From CALKXV01 sp965228905 (GTDB lineage: Bacteria > Pseudomonadota > Alphaproteobacteria > Rhodobacterales > Rhodobacteraceae), in assembly GCA_965228905.1 (NCBI GenBank), contig CBDDII010000002.1, positions 310,001 to 374,000 on the forward strand: 64,000 bases of DNA. The letters are read 5' to 3'. Of this stretch, positions 33,619-41,753 are shown piece after piece. The notes under the pieces are model-generated. The model worked only from the letters and a program-made list of their open reading frames with translations. It did not search any database and was not told where the DNA came from. The translations under genes were made by a program, and so were the position numbers. Every line of letters begins with the position of its first letter. Within the stretch, counting starts at the first letter, position 1.

Positions 33619-34485
33619 ATGACAAGACTGTCCCTTGCGATTGGAGCCATCCTTGGGTTCGCAACCAGCCCCGCATTCGCCTGCGAACAGGCCGATGCAG
33701 CGAAAGCGGCCGTGGACGCCAAGAACGCCGTTCTGGCCGAGTCGCTGCACGAACAGATGGAACTTGACCCAACCTGCAGCGAAGAGTTTCGCGATTGGGT
33801 CGGCGGTTACCTTGCCCGTGTCTATCAAAGCCAGTCTGCTGTAGACGGCCTTTCGTTGAGCGCACGGCAGGACGCACTGGCAAAGTCCTTTGCCTATCAG
33901 AAACATTGGCGCACCGTCGCGATCAGCGGTCAGCTTTATTGGGACGCCGAAGACTATGAGAACGCTGCCCGCACACTTGACGTGGCTCTTGGTTTGGTCG
34001 CCGAAGGCGATCCCAGCCATGAGATCACCGAGGAAGAATTCCGCAAGCTGCATGGTCTTTACACGCAGTCGCTTGCATTGGCATCGACCGCCGTCGAGGG
34101 ACAGAACATCTTTCGCAGCAATTTTCGGAACTTCGTCGTCGAGGAAGTCCCCTCGCAGATCACTTTCGAGTTCAACAGCACCGAGTTCGATGAAAAGGGT
34201 CTGGGCTTTGCGACGAAACTCCTGGAACACGTTCTTACAAATCAGCCCGCCAAGATCGAGCTTGACGGCCACACGGACCCGAAAGGATCGGATGGATACA
34301 ACCTCAATCTCTCGGTCGCTCGCGCCGAAGCGGTGAAATCTTTCCTGACCGAAAATGGTTTTGAAGGCGAGGTCATCGTGCGTGGGTTCGGTGAGACGCA
34401 ACTTCCCCCACCGCCCGAAGGTCACGAAGAAGGTTCGGAAGAGCATTATCAGATCGCGCGCCGCGTGACATTCAAGGAAGGTTGA
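33619..34485 (+). CDS. OmpA-family peptidoglycan-binding protein
   Basis: A 288-residue exported protein with a signal peptide cleaved near FA-CEQ (residues 21-22) and a helical N-terminal region with a TPR-like appearance (residues 60-160). The C-terminal OmpA-like domain (about 180-287) carries the peptidoglycan-binding motif DGHTDPKGSDGYNLNLSVARA. It has no beta-barrel, so it is a periplasmic anchor. GGAAAGGAGAG precedes the ATG. It is placed between two caspase-like genes and may tether the machine to the cell wall, perhaps compensating for the missing secretin. Confidence 0.88.
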   Translation: MTRLSLAIGAILGFATSPAFACEQADAAKAAVDAKNAVLAESLHEQMELDPTCSEEFRDWVGGYLARVYQSQSAVDGLSLSARQDALAKSFAYQKHWRTVAISGQLYWDAEDYENAARTLDVALGLVAEGDPSHEITEEEFRKLHGLYTQSLALASTAVEGQNIFRSNFRNFVVEEVPSQITFEFNSTEFDEKGLGFATKLLEHVLTNQPAKIELDGHTDPKGSDGYNLNLSVARAEAVKSFLTENGFEGEVIVRGFGETQLPPPPEGHEEGSEEHYQIARRVTFKEG

Positions 34486-34490
34486 TCGAA

Positions 34491-36044
34491 ATGCGGTTTC
34501 CTTCCCTTGCCATCGTTGGTTTTGCCTGTGCCATTGCTACCGGGCCGGCGCTTGCCAAGACTTACGCACTGGTCATCGGCATCGACGAGTATCAGCACAT
34601 CGACTCGCTGAAAGGTGCGGTCAACGATGCGCTCGACATTGCCGACGCCATTCGCAGCACGGACGACGCCGAAGTGCATGTCCTGTTGAACGGCGAAGCG
34701 AACCGCGAAGCGATCCTGTCGAACTGGCGCAAACTTGCCGGCAAGGTGGGGGAGGGTGATCGGTTGATCGTCTCCTATGCCGGTCACGGTTCCAACGAAC
34801 CGGAGTACTTTGACGGTAGCGAAACCGACGGGCGCGACGAAACGCTTCTGCTTGGTGGTTTCGCGCCGTATGGAACCTTTGCGGGCGAGCGCATTCGCGA
34901 CAACGAATTGGCCCAGCTTTTGGAACTCACGCCCGCTGGCAGCACCATCTTTGTCGCCGACGCCTGCCATTCCGGCACGCTGACCCGCACTGTTCAGCCC
35001 ACGCTTGGCTGGCGCTTTTATCCGCCGACGGACCTGGAGGAAGATCCCCTTCCGCCGCCGCCGGAACAAACTGCCAAAGTGCCCGAAACCCGCCAGGCCA
35101 TGTTGTTCGTCGCTGCGGCTGATGATGCCTCGAAAGTACCGGAACTCTACATTGACGGTAGCCCGCGTGGTGCGCTCAGCTATTCGTTTGCCGAAGCCAT
35201 TCGTGGCAAGGCCGACACCAATGCTGATGGAGCCATCACCACGGGCGAGGTGGCGCTGCACATCCGCAGATCTGTCCGCAGTCTTTCAAATGGCTTGCAG
35301 GTACCCCAGGTCGAACCTGGCTCTGACCCCGACACCACCATCCTTGGCGTTCGTTCGGTGTCGTCGGAAGTATCCGCAATGGCGCTTGGCATTCCGTTTT
35401 ACGAACTTCCCGAGCTTAGCCTTTCCAGTGCCCTTGGCGCAGGACAGACAGAACTTCTGGATGGCGTGAAGGTCGTCGGCATTGATGAACCGGCTGGATT
35501 GATGCTTGACGCTGAAACTGGCGAATTGCGCACGTCGATCGGCGACACCATTCGCGTTCTCGACAATGCAAACGATGTCGGTGCGTTGCAGAAAACATTG
35601 GACATGATGCGCGCGGTCGAGGCATTCAAGGCCAATGCTTCGGGAAGCCTGGATATCCGCTTTAGCGACGGCGACAAGCTGTATAAGGGCGGGGAAAAGA
35701 TCGTTGTCTCTGTCGATGGTCGCAAAAGCGATCATCTTGTTCTGTTCAACATCGCTTCTGACGGAACGCTGAACATGCTTTACCCCCTGGTCGACCAGGG
35801 CGATCCGGCACAACTATCGCCGGACCAACCGGTTGGCCTGCCGCTTTCCATCGTACCCCCTTTCGGAGCCGAGCACATCTTTGCCATCGAAACGGAAGGT
35901 GCCGCGAAGGGGTTGCTGGCTGCATTGAAAGCCTTGGATGGCGTGACCAATGTGAGGACCGTCTGGAATGAGTTGGGCCTTGCGATCGCGGGAACGGAAG
36001 GTGACGTCGAAGTCTCGGTCTTCCCGTTCCACACTTCGGGCTGA
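34491..36044 (+). CDS. Caspase-family (C14) protease with intact dyad, EF-hand loop and DUF4384 domain
   Basis: A 517-residue exported protein; the ATG at 34491 follows AAGGAAGG, and a TTG three codons upstream overlaps the previous stop and is not used. The signal peptide is cleaved near residue 22. The caspase fold has its catalytic His in YAGHG (His-99) and Cys in DACHSG (Cys-159). An EF-hand loop, DTNADGAITTGE, lies at 242-253, and DUF4384-like sequence spans about 385-485. It would cleave after basic residues if it follows metacaspase/orthocaspase rules, but the specificity is not shown by the sequence. It is a paralogue of the inactive protein at 32059-33597 with the same domain order. 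Confidence 0.88.
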   Translation: MRFPSLAIVGFACAIATGPALAKTYALVIGIDEYQHIDSLKGAVNDALDIADAIRSTDDAEVHVLLNGEANREAILSNWRKLAGKVGEGDRLIVSYAGHGSNEPEYFDGSETDGRDETLLLGGFAPYGTFAGERIRDNELAQLLELTPAGSTIFVADACHSGTLTRTVQPTLGWRFYPPTDLEEDPLPPPPEQTAKVPETRQAMLFVAAADDASKVPELYIDGSPRGALSYSFAEAIRGKADTNADGAITTGEVALHIRRSVRSLSNGLQVPQVEPGSDPDTTILGVRSVSSEVSAMALGIPFYELPELSLSSALGAGQTELLDGVKVVGIDEPAGLMLDAETGELRTSIGDTIRVLDNANDVGALQKTLDMMRAVEAFKANASGSLDIRFSDGDKLYKGGEKIVVSVDGRKSDHLVLFNIASDGTLNMLYPLVDQGDPAQLSPDQPVGLPLSIVPPFGAEHIFAIETEGAAKGLLAALKALDGVTNVRTVWNELGLAIAGTEGDVEVSVFPFHTSG

Positions 36045-36049
36045 CCGAA

Positions 36050-36649
36050 TTGATCGGCCCGCTTGCCACCTTTGTCGTTGTGGTGGCAGCGGCCACAGCG
36101 GGTGTGGGGTTGGCGCGCCAATTCGATGCCGCGCTTGGCCGATTGACCGCTTCAGCGCTCTGTGTCGTCGTGGCGGCGGTTCTTGCTTTTGGTCTTTCCC
36201 AACCTTTCGATCTGGCTTTCATGTTCTGGCTTGCGATCATGGTCTGCGGCTGGACCGCATTGGCCGTCACCGATGCACTTCGCCATGAGATCCCCGACCT
36301 GATTTCAGTTCCTTTCCTTTTGCTGGGTCTTTTGCAGCAATGGATGAACAGTGAGCCCCTGACACCGACTGTGCTGGCAATTGCCATTCTGTTCGGACTG
36401 GCATTGATCGCCAGCATCACGGCGGCGGCATGGCGTCGCGGGGTTGGCGGTGGCGATGTCGTTCTTCTGGGAATTGCGCTTGCTTGGTTAGGGCCGTTCG
36501 CGATGGTCGATGTGCTGGTTCTTGCGGCTTTCCTGTTGATTCCGCAAATCGCACATGTCGTCGTCACCGGCAGCGACGACCGCCTTCCGTTTGCGCCTGC
36601 CTTCGGAATCGCGACTCTGGTCGCATGGGTGAGCGGTCCGTTTTTCTGA
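36050..36649 (+). CDS. Type IV prepilin peptidase (A24 family, CpaA/TadV-like)
   Basis: A 199-residue polytopic membrane protein. The two catalytic aspartates of A24 peptidases are present in AVTDALRHEIPDL (Asp-75) and GVGGGDVVLLG (Asp-136). It lacks the N-terminal methylase and zinc-binding part, as CpaA/TadV do. The only reasonable start is the TTG at 36050, five bases after the caspase stop; its ribosome binding site is weak. Its expected substrates are prepilins, yet the five small pilin-like proteins show no leader. The TadE-like proteins, or proteins outside the window, may be the real substrates. Confidence 0.85.
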   Translation: MIGPLATFVVVVAAATAGVGLARQFDAALGRLTASALCVVVAAVLAFGLSQPFDLAFMFWLAIMVCGWTALAVTDALRHEIPDLISVPFLLLGLLQQWMNSEPLTPTVLAIAILFGLALIASITAAAWRRGVGGGDVVLLGIALAWLGPFAMVDVLVLAAFLLIPQIAHVVVTGSDDRLPFAPAFGIATLVAWVSGPFF

Positions 36650-36692
36650 ATTCCCGCTTGGAAATGCCGCGCTTTGGGGTATTCATCCCTAT

Positions 36693-37301
36693 ATGGCACA
36701 ACCTACTTCGGACGACGATCTCATCAGCGCATTCACGACCGTGCAAGCAACGCTGATGGCCGATCACATGTTCTTCGAAGCTGTGCGCGAAGAACTGAAG
36801 AAAAAGGCCCCGCTGTCCGATTTTCCAACGATATCCAGTCCGAACGGCCCCGACTATCTGTTGGAATTCACACGATTCCTGTTCTTCCTGAAGGCGCTGG
36901 ATTGCTCCGATTCCGATTCCATCGGCCGGTTCATCGACCTTCACAACGAGAAATTGGAAAGTGATCTGGCCAGCCCGAACTTCTCGCGCAGTGCCTCGGA
37001 AACAAAGAAAGCGATTTTCAGAAAAGCTCGGAAAGACCGGGTTGTCGGAACGATCAAGACGTTTTCGCGCCCCGTTTTCGCGATTTACGAGATTGCCCAT
37101 TTCCTGATCGACACGATGTCACCCAAGACGACCGAAAAGCTGATCGAAGATCTGAGGTATGGGGGGTTGATCGTGCGACGCGAGGATCCCCGGATCGACG
37201 GTGACCAGAAGCGGGTATTGGTTGAATCCACCGGTGTATTGGAGCAGCAGTATGTGACTGCGATGACATGGCTGCGAAACGAAATCATCAAAGCGCCCTA
37301 A
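36693..37301 (+). CDS. Unknown protein with C-terminal MarR-like winged helix
   Basis: A 202-residue cytoplasmic protein. Residues 1-125 are helical and not recognised. Residues 129-200 read like the recognition helix and wing of a MarR regulator: SPKTTEKLIEDL at 143-154, then GGLIVRRED, DGDQKRVLVESTGVLE and a long terminal helix. It begins 43 bases after the prepilin peptidase gene and is the only candidate regulator close to the Tad-like cluster. A role in controlling that cluster is inferred from position only. Confidence 0.6.
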   Translation: MAQPTSDDDLISAFTTVQATLMADHMFFEAVREELKKKAPLSDFPTISSPNGPDYLLEFTRFLFFLKALDCSDSDSIGRFIDLHNEKLESDLASPNFSRSASETKKAIFRKARKDRVVGTIKTFSRPVFAIYEIAHFLIDTMSPKTTEKLIEDLRYGGLIVRREDPRIDGDQKRVLVESTGVLEQQYVTAMTWLRNEIIKAP

Positions 37302-37349
37302 CGTTTCTCGCATAAAATACGCAATGTGTTCAAATGATTGCGAGTCGCC

Positions 37350-37355
37350 TATAGT
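37350..37355 (+). promoter_or_regulatory. Candidate -10 box for the lipoprotein gene
   Basis: TATAGT lies 41 bases upstream of the lipoprotein ATG, after a 95-base gap that separates it from the MarR-like gene. A convincing -35 box is not seen (TGTTCA at 17 bases is weak). Confidence 0.3.
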
Positions 37356-37396
37356 GGAGACATCCTACTCACACGCAGTTTTTTTTGGGGGAAAAG

Positions 37397-37627
37397 ATGA
37401 AAATTGCAAAAATTTCGATACTTGCTCTGGCCACGGCCTTGTCCGGCTGTGTTTACCTTCCTGCCAAGGAAGAGCCGGCGCCGGCACCTGCGGCGGCTCC
37501 GGTTGCCAAGAAAGCGGCACCGGCACCCGCACCGGCGACCCAACAGAAACCCACTGCGCTCCAGAACCTCGACTTTGATCCCTTTGCGGATCAGGGCGGC
37601 GGCGATGGCGGTGGCGGAAGCTGGTAA
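37397..37627 (+). CDS. Small Pro/Ala-rich lipoprotein
   Basis: A 76-residue protein with a lipoprotein signal (lipobox LSGC, lipidated Cys at residue 18). The mature part is an Ala/Pro/Lys low-complexity stretch and ends in a Gly-rich tail with Asp. No fold is expected; it may act as a flexible spacer or small outer-membrane anchor. The ATG at 37397 follows GGGGGAAAAG. It lies between the MarR-like gene and the Sel1-caspase gene and probably has its own promoter. Confidence 0.65.
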   Translation: MKIAKISILALATALSGCVYLPAKEEPAPAPAAAPVAKKAAPAPAPATQQKPTALQNLDFDPFADQGGGDGGGGSW

Positions 37628-37692
37628 GCTCGGCCCGCAAGTTTGAAAGATCAAATCAATGTGTCTTGCGTCCGAATTGGCGCGGGGCACGC

Positions 37693-37698
37693 TATACT
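37693..37698 (+). promoter_or_regulatory. Candidate -10 box for the Sel1-caspase gene
   Basis: TATACT, five of six consensus bases, lies 35 bases upstream of the caspase start. No good -35 box stands at 16-18 bases; TTGCGT is 21 bases away. Confidence 0.35.
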
Positions 37699-37733
37699 GG
37701 CCGGGGCACCGTTTTAGACGCGGGAGAGATTTC

Positions 37734-40088
37734 ATGATCAAGACTTCTGTACTGAGCCTGACAGGGTTGTGCGTGTTGGCTGCGACAGCCGCGCAGGCCG
37801 AACGCGAAATTGACCTTCGTTCGGTGATCCGCGAAGGCGGCATTCAAATTGGTGGCGCACCGATCTCCGAAAACCCGGCAATTCAGCGGCGATTGGCTTA
37901 CGTGATCGGGAACAACGACTATGAGCACGTACCGGATCTGAAGAATGCCGAGAAGGACGCCAGATTGATGGCGAATTTCTTCCGATCGGAAGGTTACAGC
38001 GTCAGCGAGCACTACGGCATCGACAAAGAAGAGTTTGAGGTCGTGCTACGCAAGATCGCCCGCGAGACCGACGAAAACACCAATGTTGTCATATACTTTG
38101 CGGGTCACGGTATTCAGATCGGTGAGGTGAATTACCTGATCCCCACGGATGCGCGCCTGGAAAATTCCTCTGAAGTCGGGCTTCAGGCCGTGGCCCTGTC
38201 GAACATCATGGAAATCGCCAAAAGCCGTTCGCGGACGCTGGTCGTATTTCTAGACAGCTGTCGCGACAACCCCTTCGAAGGGCGCCAGTTGCGCCAAAAC
38301 CTGAATGGGTCAGATACCGAGGCCGAGGGCGGGTTCTTCGCACAACAGGCGCCTATCAACTCGTTCCTGTCGTTTTCGACCTCACCGGGTATGTTCGCGG
38401 AAGACGGCTCGGGCGAAAACAGCCCGTTCACCGAAGCTTTGGTTTCGGTCGCGAGCGAAAATCGCGAAGAGCGGATCGAATCCATCATGCAAGAGGTGCG
38501 TCGCCGCGTCTATGAAACAACCGGTCAGCGCCAGGTGCCGTGGGAAAGCACTTCGCTTGTCGATGAGTTCTTTCTGGCCAACCCCGAGCTTGCCGAACCG
38601 CTGGTCGTGATTGCGGAAGCGGACTCCGAGCCTGCGCCGGAAAAGGTGGTTCAAATCGACGTCGCGCTCGACAAGACGGTCGATATCGGATTGGCGATCA
38701 GCGATGCCCTTGGCACCGCGCCTGACCTTCAGGTTGAAGTCCTGGGATTGCCCAGTCAGGGAAGAATCGAAGCCTCGACCGGCATGTCCGGGCAGGCCTT
38801 TGTCGCTTATCGCCCCAGCATCGACAGTCTGCCCGCGCTGCAAACGCCACAAAGGGATGGTGCGCCCCGGGTAGATGACCGTTTCGTCGTCGCTGTCGCG
38901 GATCAGGTCGTCGAAGTCCAGATGTCGTCCGAGATCAATGATTGCGACTTCGAAGCAGGGGATCATCTTGATCCGGGTGGCGTCGGCATATCGCGCTATC
39001 CAAACGAGCTTCAGCCCGAAGTCGCCCTGGCTGCCTGCCTGAAGGCCGTGGAAGTCAATCCGGATATCGGCCGCTTTCACTATCAGCTGGGTCGCGCATA
39101 TACGGCACTGCGCAAGCTGGACGAAGCCGAAGCCGCCTTTGAAGAGGCTCGTAAGCTGGGTCATGATCGTGCCTATTATGCTCTTGGGACCACCGCACTT
39201 GGCCGCATCCAGGAAGTCTCCGGGCGGCTGTTCGAACTCGCCCCGGCGGAGGTTTTGGCCTACTACGCGGCCGGCGCCGAAAGGGGGGATCCCTATGCCA
39301 TGCACGCGCTGGGCCGGCAGTACCTGTTCTTTTCCGACGACCCGATCCGTCAGGAGGATGGTTTTCGCCTTTTGACCCGTGCCGCCGACATGGGCCACAC
39401 GTTTGCCATGAACGCCCTTGGAGAGTTTTTCCTTGATGACGAACGTACGACTTTCGACGGTGCGCGCGGGCTGGAGTTCTGGAAGGTGTCCGCCGCACGC
39501 AACGACATCTACGGTTTCAACAATATGGGCACGGTCTACAGTCGCGGCCTGGGTGGAATCGAGCCTGACCCGGCCCTGGCCGTCGATTTCTTCAAAAAGG
39601 CCAGCGATGGCGGCCATCCTGCCGCCCCGATCAGTCTAGGCATCGCTTATGCGACCGGCAAGGGCACCGAGCAGAATGCCGAGGCTGCGCTGGAACAGTT
39701 TGACCTTGCTCTGTCGCGCGGCAATGCACGTGGTGGCACGAACGGGGCACTCATGTTCCTGACCGGGCGGGCAAAAGGGAAGCCGGGTGATGCCGCGCAG
39801 CGTGCCGCCAAGGCGTTCCAATTGAACGATGACAGTGCAGCGGAACAGGCGACCGACCAACTCAGCAAGATGCCACAACGTGAAATCGACGCGGGATCAC
39901 AGGCCATCATGGTACAGCTTGGCGCGGACATTACCGTCGACGGTGCTTTTGGCCCCGGCAGCCGTGCCGCCCTTGCCGAGATCGAATCTTCCTATGGTGC
40001 GACGTTGTCCGGCGATGGTCGGGACCGGCTTCTGGCCTTGGCGAAACTCTATTGGGAAAACAACAAGTTCCGCGTTGACCTCTATTGA
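37734..40088 (+). CDS. Caspase-family (C14) protease with Sel1 repeats and peptidoglycan-binding motif
   Basis: A 784-residue exported protein; the ATG at 37734 follows GGGAGAG and gives a signal peptide cleaved near residue 22. The caspase domain (about 52-290) has an intact dyad: His-125 in YFAGHGI and Cys-176 in LDSCRDNPF. A middle region of about 150 residues is unassigned. Tetratricopeptide and Sel1-like repeats fill about 435-690 (for example YYAAGAERGDPYAMHALG and FFKKASDGGHPAAPISLG). The C-terminus (about 725-765) resembles a peptidoglycan-binding-1 domain (GADITVDGAFGPGSRAALAE). This is the third caspase-type protein within 8 kb. It is on the same strand as the Tad-like operon but probably separately transcribed. 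Confidence 0.88.
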   Translation: MIKTSVLSLTGLCVLAATAAQAEREIDLRSVIREGGIQIGGAPISENPAIQRRLAYVIGNNDYEHVPDLKNAEKDARLMANFFRSEGYSVSEHYGIDKEEFEVVLRKIARETDENTNVVIYFAGHGIQIGEVNYLIPTDARLENSSEVGLQAVALSNIMEIAKSRSRTLVVFLDSCRDNPFEGRQLRQNLNGSDTEAEGGFFAQQAPINSFLSFSTSPGMFAEDGSGENSPFTEALVSVASENREERIESIMQEVRRRVYETTGQRQVPWESTSLVDEFFLANPELAEPLVVIAEADSEPAPEKVVQIDVALDKTVDIGLAISDALGTAPDLQVEVLGLPSQGRIEASTGMSGQAFVAYRPSIDSLPALQTPQRDGAPRVDDRFVVAVADQVVEVQMSSEINDCDFEAGDHLDPGGVGISRYPNELQPEVALAACLKAVEVNPDIGRFHYQLGRAYTALRKLDEAEAAFEEARKLGHDRAYYALGTTALGRIQEVSGRLFELAPAEVLAYYAAGAERGDPYAMHALGRQYLFFSDDPIRQEDGFRLLTRAADMGHTFAMNALGEFFLDDERTTFDGARGLEFWKVSAARNDIYGFNNMGTVYSRGLGGIEPDPALAVDFFKKASDGGHPAAPISLGIAYATGKGTEQNAEAALEQFDLALSRGNARGGTNGALMFLTGRAKGKPGDAAQRAAKAFQLNDDSAAEQATDQLSKMPQREIDAGSQAIMVQLGADITVDGAFGPGSRAALAEIESSYGATLSGDGRDRLLALAKLYWENNKFRVDLY

Positions 40089-40136
40089 AGGTCAGGCGCG
40101 AATTTTCGGAACGCAAAAGTGCTAAAGCTCAGTGCT

Positions 40137-41057
40137 TCACGGCAACACTAGGTCGATGAGATAGGGATAGTGATCGGTTGGCCATTCGCCGGAAAATCTC
40201 CTGCGGATTACCGTGGGTGCGCTGGCCATACTGACGTCTCCGGCCCAGCCAATGTGGTCGATCGCGCCAAAGAGGTTTAATCCACGATTGAAATGATAGG
40301 TGGCCCCCTCTACCGGCGCGAATGTCACGCCGACATTTTCAACGATCTCCAGCGTCCGTTCGCCCAGCCTGGCGTTGAAGTCGCCCATCACCAAAATGGT
40401 TTCGCCAGCCTCGATCCAGGGTTTGATCCGCGCCGCCACCAGTTCTACCGATTGCAAACGGTTGCTGCGGCTGGAAAAATCGGTGTGGAGATTCACGACC
40501 CGGAAGGTGCTTTCCGTTCGGAGGTCAGTAAAAGAGGCCCAAGTCGCATAGGCCGGATAGGATCCGTTGAAAGTGCGGGAATAAATCACATCGGGCGTGT
40601 CCGAGAAGAAGAACCAGCCCTGTTCTGTCATCGCCAGCCGGTCCTTGCGGAACAGGATAGGCTGGGTATTGGGAAATTCGACAGGGTCACCTGACGCGGC
40701 GGCCTCATAGTCCGGATTGTTTTCCAGCAGGAAGTCGAGCGTCAGATTGCCCTGGGTTTCCTCCTGCCCCGAGTGGCTTTCCATTTCTTGGAACGCAACA
40801 AGGTCGGCGGCGATGAATTTGAAGGCTTGATCCAACGGTTCCTTTCGCCGTTCCCAATCGGCAAGTGACCAATCGCCCGTTGCGCGTCGGACCGAGATGT
40901 AATGCACATTGTAAGTGGCCACGCGCAGGGTGCTTTCGTCGACCGCTGGCAACGGATCGTTGCCGGAGTTGCGGAAAATCTGGGCGCAGGCGACAATGAC
41001 GAAGAGAAGCGCCAATGCCGCGATTGCCTTGAGCGTTTTTCGGACAAGAGAGATCAT
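40137..41057 (-). CDS. Endonuclease/exonuclease/phosphatase-family lipoprotein
   Basis: A 306-residue protein starting at the ATG at 41057, with GAAGG eight bases upstream; a TTG at 41072 is less likely. A signal with lipobox IVAC (Cys-24) indicates an exported lipoprotein. The EEP fold is shown by RVATYNVHY, the metal-binding FQEME, NLHTDF, MGDFNARLG, GAIDHI and the terminal PTDHYP. Family members cleave phosphodiesters in nucleic acids, sphingomyelin or inositol phosphates, and the substrate is not predictable here. It is convergent with the Sel1-caspase gene. Confidence 0.82.
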   Translation of the reverse strand: MISLVRKTLKAIAALALLFVIVACAQIFRNSGNDPLPAVDESTLRVATYNVHYISVRRATGDWSLADWERRKEPLDQAFKFIAADLVAFQEMESHSGQEETQGNLTLDFLLENNPDYEAAASGDPVEFPNTQPILFRKDRLAMTEQGWFFFSDTPDVIYSRTFNGSYPAYATWASFTDLRTESTFRVVNLHTDFSSRSNRLQSVELVAARIKPWIEAGETILVMGDFNARLGERTLEIVENVGVTFAPVEGATYHFNRGLNLFGAIDHIGWAGDVSMASAPTVIRRRFSGEWPTDHYPYLIDLVLP

Positions 41058-41135
41058 GGCGTATGCCTTCAAGTGGCCGCATGTGGTTTTTAGGCCATTT
41101 CCCGGGCGAAAGCGACCGGCGTGCCGGAGCCAGAG

Positions 41136-41753
41136 TTACTGAATTGTCCTGTCTGGATGCGCAGCGGCGAAGGCGGGGATCTTTGAAAGTGTCTCGTTGA
41201 TGCGGCGAAGTCGCGGCATCGCGTCGAGGGAAATGCCCCATCGTTCGGCGTTGTAGAGTTGCGGTGTCAGACAGACGTCGGCAAGGCTCACTCTGTTGCC
41301 GCAACAAAAGTCACCGTCATCCACCATCTGCTCCACCGCCTTGAGACCGGGGGCGATGAAATGGTGCATCCAGCTTTCCATCGTAATGCCGCCGTTGGAG
41401 CGGGACACGGCGTAGCGTGCGGTGGCTAGATTGCAGATCGGATGTATGTCGATTGCGATGGCCTGGGCAATTGCACGGGTTCTGGCCCTTGCGCCCGGTT
41501 CTTCAGGCAGCAGGCCAAGGCCGCGCGTTTCGTCAAGGTACTCGATGATGGCAAGAGATTGGGTGAAGACATGCCCGTCGATGTCGATGGCTGGAACAAG
41601 GCCTTGCGGGTTGCGGCCAAGATGCGCTGCGTCCTTGTGTTCGCCCTCCAGAAGGTTGACCGGTATGGTCGTCCATTCCAGCCCTGCAAGCCCGAGGGCG
41701 ATCCGAACCCTATAACTGGCGGATGAGCGCCAGTAGTCGTAAAGCATGATCAT
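41136..41753 (-). CDS. maiA: Maleylacetoacetate isomerase (zeta-class glutathione transferase)
   Basis: A 205-residue protein with the zeta-GST signature YDYWRSSASYRVRIAL at residues 5-20 (the catalytic SS-x-x-YRVR motif), then NPQGLVPAIDIDG and TQSLAIIEYLDE. It isomerises 4-maleylacetoacetate to 4-fumarylacetoacetate, using glutathione, in tyrosine, phenylalanine and homogentisate breakdown. It overlaps the MarR gene by 4 bases and is divergent from hmgA. The last enzyme of the pathway, fumarylacetoacetase, is not encoded in the window. Confidence 0.92.
   Translation of the reverse strand: MIMLYDYWRSSASYRVRIALGLAGLEWTTIPVNLLEGEHKDAAHLGRNPQGLVPAIDIDGHVFTQSLAIIEYLDETRGLGLLPEEPGARARTRAIAQAIAIDIHPICNLATARYAVSRSNGGITMESWMHHFIAPGLKAVEQMVDDGDFCCGNRVSLADVCLTPQLYNAERWGISLDAMPRLRRINETLSKIPAFAAAHPDRTIQ

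Noticed and set aside
18784..40088. Genomic island or mobile element boundaries around the Tad-like locus
   Set aside because: No integrase, transposase, tRNA target or flanking direct repeat was seen, and codon use looks like that of the neighbours by eye.
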